A stretch of DNA of 11,659 bases from Cyanobacteria bacterium UBA11370 (GTDB lineage: Bacteria > Cyanobacteriota > Cyanobacteriia > Cyanobacteriales > Coleofasciculaceae), in the NCBI GenBank assembly GCA_003486645.1, contig DNGI01000152.1:19759-31417 (forward strand). The letters are read 5' to 3'. The notes under the pieces were generated by a model. It saw only the letters and a program-made list of their open reading frames with translations. It did not search any database and was not told the DNA's origin. Numbering within the stretch: position 1 is the stretch's first letter; each line of letters starts with the position of its first letter. Below, piece by piece: positions 1-6,830 of the stretch. The translations under genes and the position numbers were made by a program.

Positions 1-30
1 TCCTATCTACTATCTTTGACCGCAACTTGG

Positions 31-69
31 TATAACTTTTCGGAGTTGACCTGAGAAATATATAGAAGT
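31..69 (+). repeat. 39-bp promoter-like repeat, copy 1
   Basis: This 39-base stretch matches positions 2299-2337 at 31 of 39 bases without a gap, counted by eye. It starts TATAAC and ends TAGAAGT. Copy 1 ends 62 bases before the short gene starting at 132; copy 2 ends 34 bases before the sigma-like gene at 2372. The shared position upstream of genes suggests a common promoter or operator, or remnants of a dispersed repeat. No well-spaced -35/-10 pair is clear inside it. Confidence 0.4.
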
Positions 70-131
70 TTGACGGTGGGATGATGCTAATCCCTACTCA
101 ATACCGATAGTTTTTCCCAGAAAAGCAACTC

Positions 132-386
132 ATGAACACTCAGCAAGCTAAACTTTACCAGCGCATTCAGGCATTTTGTTTAGATGAACCAGATGTAAAC
201 TTGCCCTTGAGTAAGCGACTCGCTAGGGATAATGGCTGGACTAGGGAATACACTCAGCGCGTCATCGATGAATATAAGAAATTTGTGTTTCTAGCTGTAT
301 CGGCTGGACAAGGAATATTTCTTTTATGGCTGTGCCGATATATTAATGGAGAAGTAAGTGATACTTTCTGCCACCCAAATACTTAA
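132..386 (+). CDS. Short hypothetical protein, probably a truncated copy of a longer cyanobacterial family
   Basis: Encodes 84 residues. The first 57 or so (MNTQQAKLYQRIQAF..., then an RLARDNGWTREYTQRVIDEYKKFVFLA segment) are mostly charged and helical. They resemble, from memory, the N-terminus of a longer cyanobacterial family annotated as glycine-rich domain-containing, in which this segment continues into a conserved His/Trp-containing region. Here the sequence changes character at about residue 58, becomes hydrophobic (GIFLLWLCRYI) and stops soon after, so a 3' truncation and fusion to unrelated DNA is likely. There is no strong ribosome site before the ATG, only AGAAAAG about 8 bases upstream. 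A copy of the 39-bp repeat lies upstream, and the relic of an Rpn gene start begins right at its 3' end, which may mark the break. Function unknown. Confidence 0.5.
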   Translation: MNTQQAKLYQRIQAFCLDEPDVNLPLSKRLARDNGWTREYTQRVIDEYKKFVFLAVSAGQGIFLLWLCRYINGEVSDTFCHPNT

Positions 387-429
387 TATTTATGTAAGGG
401 AGGTTTGAATGATTTTCATTATTGAATGA
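384..429 (+). pseudogene. Relic of an Rpn-family gene start (leader, ribosome site and first four codons)
   Basis: Positions 398-421 match 1354-1377, the ribosome site and start of the intact Rpn gene, at 23 of 24 bases. Similarity continues upstream (384-393 against 1342-1351, 9 of 10) with a 2-base indel between the blocks. The copy keeps GGGAGG, the ATG at 409 and the codons for MIFI, then diverges and ends as a six-codon frame, MIFIIE, with TGA at 427-429. That stop overlaps an ATG at 426 which opens the longer possible frame of the prohibitin gene. The simplest reading is that a second Rpn gene once began here and was lost by deletion. The relic keeps a strong ribosome site and could couple translation into the next gene. 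Confidence 0.55.
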
Positions 430-485
430 CTCATTTAGACGTACTAGATAGAAGCTTCTACAACAAAATTTGGGGTATTTTCAAC

Positions 486-1325
486 ATGACAACGACCAAC
501 ATTCTGAATAACCTTAAACCCAAAACAATTCTCTATATCGCTGGAGGATTTGTGTTCTTTCTAGCTGCCACAATGTTCAAACCTTTTACAATTGTAAATG
601 CTGGAGAACGAGGGGTTGTAATGCGCTTTGGTCAAGTCCAAGATGCGATTCTAGGTGAAGGTATCCATCCCGTTATGCCTATTGTGACATCCGTTAAGAC
701 CCTTAGTGTTCGAGTTCAGAAAACTGAAATTCAATCCGAAGCAGGAACCAAAGATTTACAAATTATTAATGTCGGTGTTGCGCTCAATTGGCATATCGAT
801 CCGGCTCAAGTTAACAGGGTTTATCAAGTCATTGGAGATGAAAAACAGATTGTTAATACCATTATATTACCTGCGATTACTGAAGCACTGAAAGCAGCAA
901 CTCCGACAAGAACGGCGGAGCAAATTCTGAAGGAACGGGCACAACTAAAGGCAGAAATTGATAATAATATTAAAGCCAGACTTGGTGATTATGGGTTGCA
1001 AGTTGATGATGTTTCTCTGATCAATGTAGCCTTTTCTCCAGAGTTTGCTAAAGCGATTGAAGCCAAGCAGATAGCTGAACAAGAAGCACTTCAAGCCAAT
1101 TATGATGCTGTAAAAGCTAAGAAAGAAGCTGAAGCAGAAGTCAATCGGGCTAGAGGTCAAGCTGAGGCTCAAAAATTACAGCGAGAAACGTTAACCCCAG
1201 CGTTACTCCAAAAGCAGGCAATAGAAAAATGGGATGGTCATTTTCCCCAGTTTATGGGAGGTAATAGTCCACTACCATTTATTAATATTAGCCCACCCAG
1301 CTCACCTACTCAGCCGAATCAGTAG
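486..1325 (+). CDS. SPFH/prohibitin-family membrane protein
   Basis: Encodes 279 residues from the ATG at 486. A hydrophobic anchor at about residues 14-31 (TILYIAGGFVFFLAATMF) is followed by an SPFH domain from about 34 to 200, with the typical VNAGERGVVMRFG start, then a charged, Ala/Glu-rich coiled coil at about 190-245 (AKQIAEQEALQ, KKEAEAEVNRARGQAEAQ) and a Pro/Ser-rich tail. Length and order fit bacterial prohibitins such as the cyanobacterial Phb proteins, which form large membrane-bound ring assemblies linked to membrane quality control. I prefer 486 because the residues from MTTTN onward fit the usual N-terminus with the anchor close behind. A start at 426 would add 20 residues and would be coupled to the relic peptide through an ATGA overlap. 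The ribosome site before 486 is only a weak GGGG. The nuclease gene follows after 39 bases and may be co-transcribed. Confidence 0.92.
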   Translation: MTTTNILNNLKPKTILYIAGGFVFFLAATMFKPFTIVNAGERGVVMRFGQVQDAILGEGIHPVMPIVTSVKTLSVRVQKTEIQSEAGTKDLQIINVGVALNWHIDPAQVNRVYQVIGDEKQIVNTIILPAITEALKAATPTRTAEQILKERAQLKAEIDNNIKARLGDYGLQVDDVSLINVAFSPEFAKAIEAKQIAEQEALQANYDAVKAKKEAEAEVNRARGQAEAQKLQRETLTPALLQKQAIEKWDGHFPQFMGGNSPLPFINISPPSSPTQPNQ

Positions 1326-1353
1326 ATACCTTGGTAAGTTTTAATAGTTATTT

Positions 1354-1359
1354 GGGAGG
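1354..1359 (+). promoter_or_regulatory. Strong ribosome-binding site of the Rpn gene
   Basis: GGGAGG lies 5 bases before the ATG at 1365 and fixes the start of the nuclease gene. The same motif and spacing is duplicated at 398-403, before the relic start at 409. Confidence 0.75.
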
Positions 1360-1364
1360 TTTCA

Positions 1365-2222
1365 ATGATTTTCATTAACCCAAAAACCGATTTTGCATTC
1401 AAGAAGATATTTGGTTCGGAGCAAAGTAAGGACATTCTCATCAGTTTCTTAAATGCTTTGCTTTATAAGGGCGAGTCCACAATTAAAGATTTAGAGATTC
1501 TCAACCCTTATCTGGCTCCTCGAATTAGAGGTGTTAAAGATACATACTTAGATGTTAAAGCCACAATAACAGGTGACAAAACTGTAATTATTGAGATGCA
1601 AGTGTTGAATGTAGAGGGTTTTGAAAAGCGGATTTTATACAATGCGGCTAAAGCTTATTCACTGCAATTGGATAGTGGGGAAGATTACACACTGTTGAAT
1701 CCAGTCATTGCTTTAACTATTACCGATTTCGAGATGTTTCCAAATTTGGATAAGCTGATATCACGGTTTGTTTTGAAACAAAAAGATTATCTAGTTGATT
1801 ATTTAATTTATGACATTGAATTAGTATTTGTAGAACTGCCAAAATTCAAGAAAAATTTGAAGGAGTTAGAAACGCTAACTGATAAGTGGATTTATTTTAT
1901 TAAAACGGCTAGAACTTTGCAGGATGTACCTGATACAATGGGCGCAGTACCGGAAATTAATAAAGCGTTTAAAATTGCCAATCAAGCCAATTTAAGCCGG
2001 GAAGAATTAGAGGATTTAGAAAAGCGAGAAATTTATATCCATGACCAGCGGAATGCTATAAAAAGAGCTTTACGACAAGGTAGGGAGGAAGGTAGGGAGG
2101 AAGGTATTAAAGAAGCTAAGCTCGAAATTGCTAAACAACTTCTAGATTTATTGGATGAAGACATGATTAGTCAAAAGACGGGATTGAGCATTGAAGAGGT
2201 TCAGAAACTAAAGGAGGATTAA
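1365..2222 (+). CDS. Rpn-family recombination-promoting nuclease / putative transposase (PD-(D/E)XK)
   Basis: Encodes 285 residues. The opening MIFINPKTDFAFKKIFG followed by ILISFLNALL is the hallmark of the Rpn/PF12784 family, related to transposase_31 and E. coli RpnA. The PD-(D/E)XK core is visible as D63 in TYLDVKA and E77-x-Q79 in IIEMQV, with Gln in place of the usual Lys, as is common in this family. The family cleaves DNA and promotes RecA-independent recombination; in cyanobacteria the genes are multicopy. The C-terminal part is charged, with a GREEGREEG repeat and an IAKQLLDLLDEDMISQKTGLS segment typical of family members. Length is close to normal and no frameshift is seen, so it is probably intact. 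A partial copy of its leader and start lies near 384-429. There are no obvious terminal inverted repeats flanking the gene. Confidence 0.9.
   Translation: MIFINPKTDFAFKKIFGSEQSKDILISFLNALLYKGESTIKDLEILNPYLAPRIRGVKDTYLDVKATITGDKTVIIEMQVLNVEGFEKRILYNAAKAYSLQLDSGEDYTLLNPVIALTITDFEMFPNLDKLISRFVLKQKDYLVDYLIYDIELVFVELPKFKKNLKELETLTDKWIYFIKTARTLQDVPDTMGAVPEINKAFKIANQANLSREELEDLEKREIYIHDQRNAIKRALRQGREEGREEGIKEAKLEIAKQLLDLLDEDMISQKTGLSIEEVQKLKED
2077..2108 (+). repeat. 12-bp tandem repeat inside the Rpn gene
   Basis: AAGGTAGGGAGG occurs twice in tandem (2077-2088 and 2089-2100), followed by a partial third unit AAGGTATT. It encodes GREEGREEG. Because the unit is a multiple of three, copy number could change by slippage without shifting the frame. 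Confidence 0.8.
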
Positions 2223-2298
2223 AGCTCACCTAATCCAGCTACTTCTTATAAAGCTATTTTGACAACTGACATTAGGGTTTCTGAATACTTGCATTGTG

Positions 2299-2337
2299 TA
2301 TAATTTTTCCCAGTTAGTCTGATAAATAAATAGAAGT
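2299..2337 (+). repeat. 39-bp promoter-like repeat, copy 2
   Basis: Matches 31-69 at 31 of 39 bases. This copy begins with a perfect TATAAT (2299-2304). It lies in the 149-base gap between the Rpn gene and the sigma-like gene and ends 34 bases before the latter's ATG. A perfect TTGACA is present at 2259-2264, but 34 bases away, too far to pair with this TATAAT. The 10-mer TTTTTCCCAG inside it also occurs at 111-120, just before the first gene. Confidence 0.4.
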
Positions 2338-2371
2338 ACACTCACAAAATAAAGATTTCTATGACTCTTAT

Positions 2372-3073
2372 ATGGATGAAGAATTAAGAAAACTAATTAC
2401 AGAGGTTTGCCAACATCCTCCCCAAAGCCGGGAGAGACAAAAAGCCCTAAATCGACTGCTAATTCAAATTCAACATCTACCAGGATTAGCTAGATCATCT
2501 CACCCTGACTATTTACACGCTTTGAATCGAACCTATCAGTGGATTAGCCAAAATATTCAAAACTTCCAGCCACGTCCCCCGTCAGTTCAAGAAAGCTTAG
2601 TAACGTGGATTAATGGTTATCTTTACTGGCGAATTCGAGATTTGTATGCACCCGATAATGATGCACCATACAGTTTTGATGAATTAGTTAGGATAGAAGA
2701 AGGTGGTAGAAGTTATTTGGAACAGTTATCAAGCAGAAGTTCTAGCACTCCTAATTTAACGGGCATGGATGCCTATATTGAACAAATTCAAACACAAGAA
2801 AATCAGCGTATCGGTCTGAAAATTGAACAATATATTGAGGCAGATCCAACCGGAATACTCAGAAATTGCTATCTACGAGATTCCTGTGAATGTAACTGTC
2901 AATTCCTCAGTCAAAGACTGATTTTAAAAGAGCCTCCTGATAAATTTGCTAGTGTAGCAAGAGAGTTAAATGTCAACTACCAAACCCTTGTTAAACACTG
3001 GAAACGAAGTTGTTTATCCCTTCTCAAAGAATTTGCCGTTAGCCTGGGATATAGTCCAAACCAAGAGCCATGA
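2372..3073 (+). CDS. Sigma-70-family-like regulator (ECF-like), cyanobacterial type
   Basis: Encodes 233 residues. The middle (residues 75-92, around WINGYLYWRIRDLY) resembles sigma region 2. The C-terminal part (about 190-222, DKFASVARELNVNYQTLVKHWKR) reads as a helix-turn-helix like sigma region 4. Between them is a Cys cluster, C166-x5-C172-x-C174-x-C176. From memory, similar proteins annotated as sigma-70 family or hypothetical lie beside DUF1822 genes in many cyanobacteria. The stop codon overlaps the DUF1822 start by four bases (ATGA, 3070-3073), so the two are translationally coupled. No good ribosome site precedes 2372. Core polymerase contacts are weakly conserved by eye, so it could be a DNA-binding regulator derived from a sigma factor rather than a working sigma factor. 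Confidence 0.7.
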   Translation: MDEELRKLITEVCQHPPQSRERQKALNRLLIQIQHLPGLARSSHPDYLHALNRTYQWISQNIQNFQPRPPSVQESLVTWINGYLYWRIRDLYAPDNDAPYSFDELVRIEEGGRSYLEQLSSRSSSTPNLTGMDAYIEQIQTQENQRIGLKIEQYIEADPTGILRNCYLRDSCECNCQFLSQRLILKEPPDKFASVARELNVNYQTLVKHWKRSCLSLLKEFAVSLGYSPNQEP

Positions 3074-4080
3074 ATAACACCAAAACTCCTCTTTTAACAG
3101 TTCCATTAGGCACAGAAGCCCATGACTTTGCTCGACAATTTGCTGCCCAACAGGCTACACCCCAAAAGGGTAAACGAGTTTATTTCAATACCTTGGCTGT
3201 TTACGCTGTACATAGCTATCTAAAATGGTTAGGGATTGAAACAAATTTGAATCAAAGTGACAGTTGGCATCCCATAAACCAATCTATATTAAATCTAGCC
3301 GATCTAGTTTTACCAAGTATTGGTACGTTAGAATGTCGCCCAGTGATGCCAGGAGAAACAGCTTTTTATTTACCCGATGAAGTGGCAGAAAATTGTATTG
3401 GTTATGTTGGTGTACAGTTTAATAATGATCTCTCAGAAGTGGAGCTTTTAGGATTTATCCCTATTATGAATACCGCCAATCCACCGGAACAAATCAACAT
3501 TGGTGATTTACAATCCCTTGATACCTTAATTGACTCCATCAACGATCTCAAAGATGCAAAAAAAGCGATCGCACTACAAAACACTCAAAAGGTTGACACA
3601 AAATCCCAGGACATTTCTTTAGTCAACTTAAGCCATTGGTTTGAAAATATCTTTGAAGGGGCTTGGCAAAATTGGGATTCTTTTGTAAATACAAGGAATT
3701 TAGCGGGTAGTTTCAGAGGCACAATTCAATTGGGAGAAAGCCGAATTGATGATCTAGAAACAATAGTCAGAGGCGCAAAATTAATTGATTTGGGGATACA
3801 ATTAGCTAGTCATCCAGTTGCATTAGTCGTGACTCTTATCCCCGAAGCTGATCAAAAAAAACGTGTAATTTTACAAGTTCGTCCCATTGGTAGGCAAACC
3901 TATCTTCCCCAATATACTCGGTTAACTGTGTTGGATGAATCTGGTTCAATGTTCCTTGAAGCGCAAGCAAGAAGTGCTGATAATTTGATTCAATTGCAGT
4001 TTAGAGGTGATCCTGGAGAACGTTTTAGTGTTGAAGTGGGTTTAGGTGTTGCCAGCATTACAGAAGATTTTGTAATTTGA
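3070..4080 (+). CDS. DUF1822 family protein
   Basis: Encodes 336 residues, with no signal peptide and no membrane segment. The N-terminal block (residues 36-58, RVYFNTLAVYAVHSYLKWLGIET), the CRPVMPGE segment and the YVGVQF...ELLGFIP strand are the recognisable core of DUF1822 (PF08852), a family seen mainly in cyanobacteria and without a known biochemical role. The C-terminal half is predicted beta-rich (VALVVTLIPE, VILQVRPIG, LQFRGDPGERFSVEVGLG). The start overlaps the end of the sigma-like gene by ATGA, so the products are likely made in fixed ratio and may bind each other. A sigma-inhibitor role is possible but only a guess. A HIP1 site lies inside at 3565. Confidence 0.85.
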   Translation: MNNTKTPLLTVPLGTEAHDFARQFAAQQATPQKGKRVYFNTLAVYAVHSYLKWLGIETNLNQSDSWHPINQSILNLADLVLPSIGTLECRPVMPGETAFYLPDEVAENCIGYVGVQFNNDLSEVELLGFIPIMNTANPPEQINIGDLQSLDTLIDSINDLKDAKKAIALQNTQKVDTKSQDISLVNLSHWFENIFEGAWQNWDSFVNTRNLAGSFRGTIQLGESRIDDLETIVRGAKLIDLGIQLASHPVALVVTLIPEADQKKRVILQVRPIGRQTYLPQYTRLTVLDESGSMFLEAQARSADNLIQLQFRGDPGERFSVEVGLGVASITEDFVI

Positions 4081-4091
4081 TAAAACTTGCC

Positions 4092-4135
4092 GTAGTGTGG
4101 GTATCTTGTCAGAGTTGGTGAGATGCCTATACTAC
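4092..4135 (+). repeat. Imperfect palindrome between DUF1822 and the first CHAT gene
   Basis: The arms are 4092-4107 (GTAGTGTGGGTATCTT) and 4120-4135 (GAGATGCCTATACTAC) around a 12-base loop. All 16 positions pair in RNA if four G-U pairs are allowed. From memory it resembles a degenerate member of a dispersed GTAGTGTGGGCATCTT-type palindrome in filamentous cyanobacteria. The 12-mer AGTGTGGGTATC in the left arm recurs on the minus strand at 11587-11598, upstream of ctaB. As no T-run follows directly, it is not a standard terminator, though it could slow transcription or protect the end of the DUF1822 message. Confidence 0.6.
4106..4133 (+). promoter_or_regulatory. Candidate promoter of the first CHAT gene
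   Basis: TTGTCA at 4106-4111 and TATACT at 4128-4133 each match the housekeeping consensus at 5 of 6 bases, with a 16-base spacer. Transcription would start near 4140, giving a leader of about 40 bases. The elements lie inside the palindrome, so hairpin and promoter overlap. This is a match by eye only. Confidence 0.4.
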
Positions 4136-4169
4136 ATTATTTACATCTTTAAATTGCAGCAATGCTGAT

Positions 4170-4174
4170 GGAGA
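4170..4174 (+). promoter_or_regulatory. Ribosome-binding site of the first CHAT gene
   Basis: GGAGA lies 7 bases before the ATG at 4182 and supports that start. The second paralogue has no equivalent site. Confidence 0.65.
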
Positions 4175-4181
4175 AACAATC

Positions 4182-6680
4182 ATGGGTAAGTTTGTTATTC
4201 TTCAATTTATAAATGGTAATTTAGAAGAAGGGTTTGCTGTCAGGGTACAAATTGGGAAGGATGGCGATCACCGTTTTACAGAAAGTATCGGTAGGCTCCC
4301 ACCAGCACCCCATATTTCCCAACACTACAGTCATTGGCAAAACATTTATTTCAATTTGGGGTTGTCTTTAGAGTTACCTTTTCGATTAGAAGCTCCATCC
4401 GCCCAAGTGACGAATTATTCAATTCAAGACTGTAATACTGTTGCTCAAACACTGCTCGATAGCTTAAATACTTGGCTCCGTTCTGAGCCTTTTTTTCCGA
4501 TTAGGGAGAGAGTGCTAAGAAGCTTAAAAGAAGATGAAGAAGTCAGGGTGTTTGTTCAATCTCAAGATTCCCAATTGCAACGACTTCCTTGGCATTTGTG
4601 CGATTTATTCAAAGACTTACCCAAAGCAGAAATTGTTCTAAGCCCTTCAGAAGCTATATACGGAACACACGTTTTAGCTGATAAACCAAAAGTCAAAATT
4701 TTAGCTATTTTTGGCAGTAATCATGGCATTGACCTGCAACAAGATAAGGCATTGCTTCAGCAGTTACCTAACTCAGAAATAACGTTCTTGGTAGAACCAG
4801 AACGCCAACAACTTAATGAGCATTTGTGGGATCAAAGCTGGTCTATTTTCTTTTTTGCTGGGCATAGTTCTAGCCAAGATAATCATGAAGGGCGGTTTTA
4901 TATTAATCCTACTGAATATTTAACAATTAATGACTTGAAGTATGCCCTCAGAACCGCACGAACAAACGGCTTACGTTTCGCTATTTTTAACTCTTGTGAT
5001 GGGTTAGGTTTAGCACGCGCTTTAGCTGAGTTACAGATTCCTCAAGTGATTGTCATGCGCGAACCTGTACCCGATAAAGTAGCGCAAGAATTTTTGAGGT
5101 ACTTTCTAAAAGCCTTTGCTCAAGGGAAGTCATTCTATTTAGCAGTGCGGGAAGCAAGAGAACGATTGCAAGGCTTGGAAGGTCAATTTCCTTGTGTTAC
5201 TTGGTTGCCAATTATTTGTCAAAACCCTGCTGAAGTACCCCTGAATTGGACAGAACTCTACCGCAAGCCTATTCCAACCCAAATTCCATTTATCAATAGA
5301 ATGATAATCGTAAGTGTGGTGATACTAACTCTGTTGATTGCAACAGGAATATTTATTAAAAAACCTACTCAAAATAATCAAATTAATCCAGAAGAAAAAG
5401 CTTTATTAGGAGCAGTCCGCAACTCTGAACAAGATCGAATTAGTTTAGGGGAGAAAATTCTAGTCGAGTCACTCACAAATTCTAATAAAAATCTAGGAGC
5501 GAAAGCGTTTGCTGCTGGAGATTTCGTTACCGCTATTAACAAATTTGGAAAATCGCTTCAAGAAAATCGGAATGATCCAGAAACATTAATTTACCTGAAT
5601 AATGCCAAAATTGGTAATAAAAGTTCTCTAAAAATTGCTGTTAGTGTTCCTATGGAAAGTAACCTGAATAAGGCACAAGAAATCCTGCGAGGCGTAGCTC
5701 AGGCTCAAAATGAAGTCAATCGCAATGGTGGTATTAATGGGATGCTCTTAAAAGTGGCGATCGCCAATGATGAAAATGATCCAGAAATTGCCAAGCAAGT
5801 AGCCAATAGCTTGGTCAAAGATGACTCTATCTTAGGGGTTGTGGGTCATTTTGCTAGTGGAATTACTTTAGCCGCAGAACCAATTTATCAAGATGGAAAA
5901 CTTGTCGTGATTTCTCCAACTAGTACCTCTGTAGACCTATCTGATTTCAGTCCCTATTTCTTCCGCACCGTTCCCAATGACTATATAGCAGCCAGTGAAC
6001 TTGCTAACTATATGATGACTAAACTCAAGCATAAAAAAGCTGCTATTTTCTTCAATCCTCGCAATAGTTATTGTCTGTCTCTTAAAAGACAATTTACCAA
6101 TGTGATTACTTCACAAGGTGGACAAGTTCTTACCGAATTTGATTTATCTAATCCCAATTTTAGTGCAGCTAAGAGTATTAATGAAGCCCTTGATCAAGGA
6201 GCAGAAGTGTTGCTGTTAGTCTCCGATACAAGTACCCAAGATAAGGCACTCCAAGTTATTCAAGTTAATCATAAACGCTTGCCCCTCTTGGCTGGTGATG
6301 AGCTATATACCACTAAAACTCTAGAGGTTGGTGGGGAGTTTGCTATCGATTTAGTGCTTGCTGTTCCTTGGCATATTCAAAATAATTCCAACTCTAATTT
6401 TTCCCGTGAATCTAGCAAGCTGTGGGGCGGTACAATTAATTGGCGCACGGCAATGTCTTATGATGCTACTCAGGCAATTATTACAGGATTGAAGCAGAGC
6501 GATCGCACTCGTGAAGGGCTACAAAAAACCTTATCAAGTCCAGGTTTCTCTTTAAAGGGTGCGACAGGAAACGTCCAGTTTTTGCCCTCCGGTGATCGCA
6601 ATGGAAAAACCATTTTAGTCCAAGTTCAAAAAGGTGATCAATCTGGGATTGGCTATGATTTTGTCCCTTTACCGCCCTAA
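4182..6680 (+). CDS. CHAT caspase-like protease fused through a membrane helix to a periplasmic solute-binding domain (paralogue 1)
   Basis: Encodes 832 residues. Residues 1-120 form a conserved leader region (MGKFVILQF...). A CHAT domain runs from about 120 to 350, with LPWHLCDLF at 135-143, catalytic His228 in FFAGHSSS and catalytic Cys272 in FNSCDGLGLA. One membrane helix follows at about 374-392 (MIIVSVVILTLLIATGIFI). A TPR-like stretch lies at about 443-478 and a type-1 periplasmic binding domain (Peripla_BP_6, Leu/Ile/Val type) runs from about 482 to the end, seen in LKIAVSVP, NRNGGINGMLLKVAIAND, GVVGHFASG and VVISPTST. The expected topology is protease in the cytoplasm and ligand domain outside. 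CHAT proteins are caspase-like cysteine peptidases, often signalling or conflict effectors; substrate and ligand here are unknown. HIP1 sites lie at 5757 and 6499. A good ribosome site fixes the start. Confidence 0.88.
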   Translation: MGKFVILQFINGNLEEGFAVRVQIGKDGDHRFTESIGRLPPAPHISQHYSHWQNIYFNLGLSLELPFRLEAPSAQVTNYSIQDCNTVAQTLLDSLNTWLRSEPFFPIRERVLRSLKEDEEVRVFVQSQDSQLQRLPWHLCDLFKDLPKAEIVLSPSEAIYGTHVLADKPKVKILAIFGSNHGIDLQQDKALLQQLPNSEITFLVEPERQQLNEHLWDQSWSIFFFAGHSSSQDNHEGRFYINPTEYLTINDLKYALRTARTNGLRFAIFNSCDGLGLARALAELQIPQVIVMREPVPDKVAQEFLRYFLKAFAQGKSFYLAVREARERLQGLEGQFPCVTWLPIICQNPAEVPLNWTELYRKPIPTQIPFINRMIIVSVVILTLLIATGIFIKKPTQNNQINPEEKALLGAVRNSEQDRISLGEKILVESLTNSNKNLGAKAFAAGDFVTAINKFGKSLQENRNDPETLIYLNNAKIGNKSSLKIAVSVPMESNLNKAQEILRGVAQAQNEVNRNGGINGMLLKVAIANDENDPEIAKQVANSLVKDDSILGVVGHFASGITLAAEPIYQDGKLVVISPTSTSVDLSDFSPYFFRTVPNDYIAASELANYMMTKLKHKKAAIFFNPRNSYCLSLKRQFTNVITSQGGQVLTEFDLSNPNFSAAKSINEALDQGAEVLLLVSDTSTQDKALQVIQVNHKRLPLLAGDELYTTKTLEVGGEFAIDLVLAVPWHIQNNSNSNFSRESSKLWGGTINWRTAMSYDATQAIITGLKQSDRTREGLQKTLSSPGFSLKGATGNVQFLPSGDRNGKTILVQVQKGDQSGIGYDFVPLPP

Positions 6681-6762
6681 AGATTCTCAACTTAATCTTA
6701 GCATTGAGTTAGGCAATATACTCATTAAAAACTCATACTAACTTAAGGAAAAAATAATTCAC

Positions 6763-6775
6763 AACCTGGCAGGTT
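6763..6775. promoter_or_regulatory. Short palindrome upstream of the second CHAT gene
   Basis: AACCTG-G-CAGGTT is a perfect palindrome with 6-base arms around one base, in the 150-base gap between the two CHAT genes, 55 bases before the ATG at 6831. It is a possible operator, but could occur by chance. No convincing -35/-10 pair was found in the gap; TATACT at 6717-6722 has no partner. Confidence 0.25.
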
Positions 6776-6830
6776 CACGAAGTGTAGATAAAAGCATTAG
6801 TACAATTCAAAATCTAAAATCATTACAGTC

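Noticed and set aside
2259..2304. TTGACA and TATAAT as a promoter of the sigma-like gene
   Set aside because: Each hexamer is perfect, but they are 34 bases apart, about twice the usable spacing.
1326..2371. Insertion sequence around the Rpn gene
   Set aside because: No terminal inverted repeats or target duplications were found around the gene, so it is reported as a nuclease gene and not as a complete mobile element.
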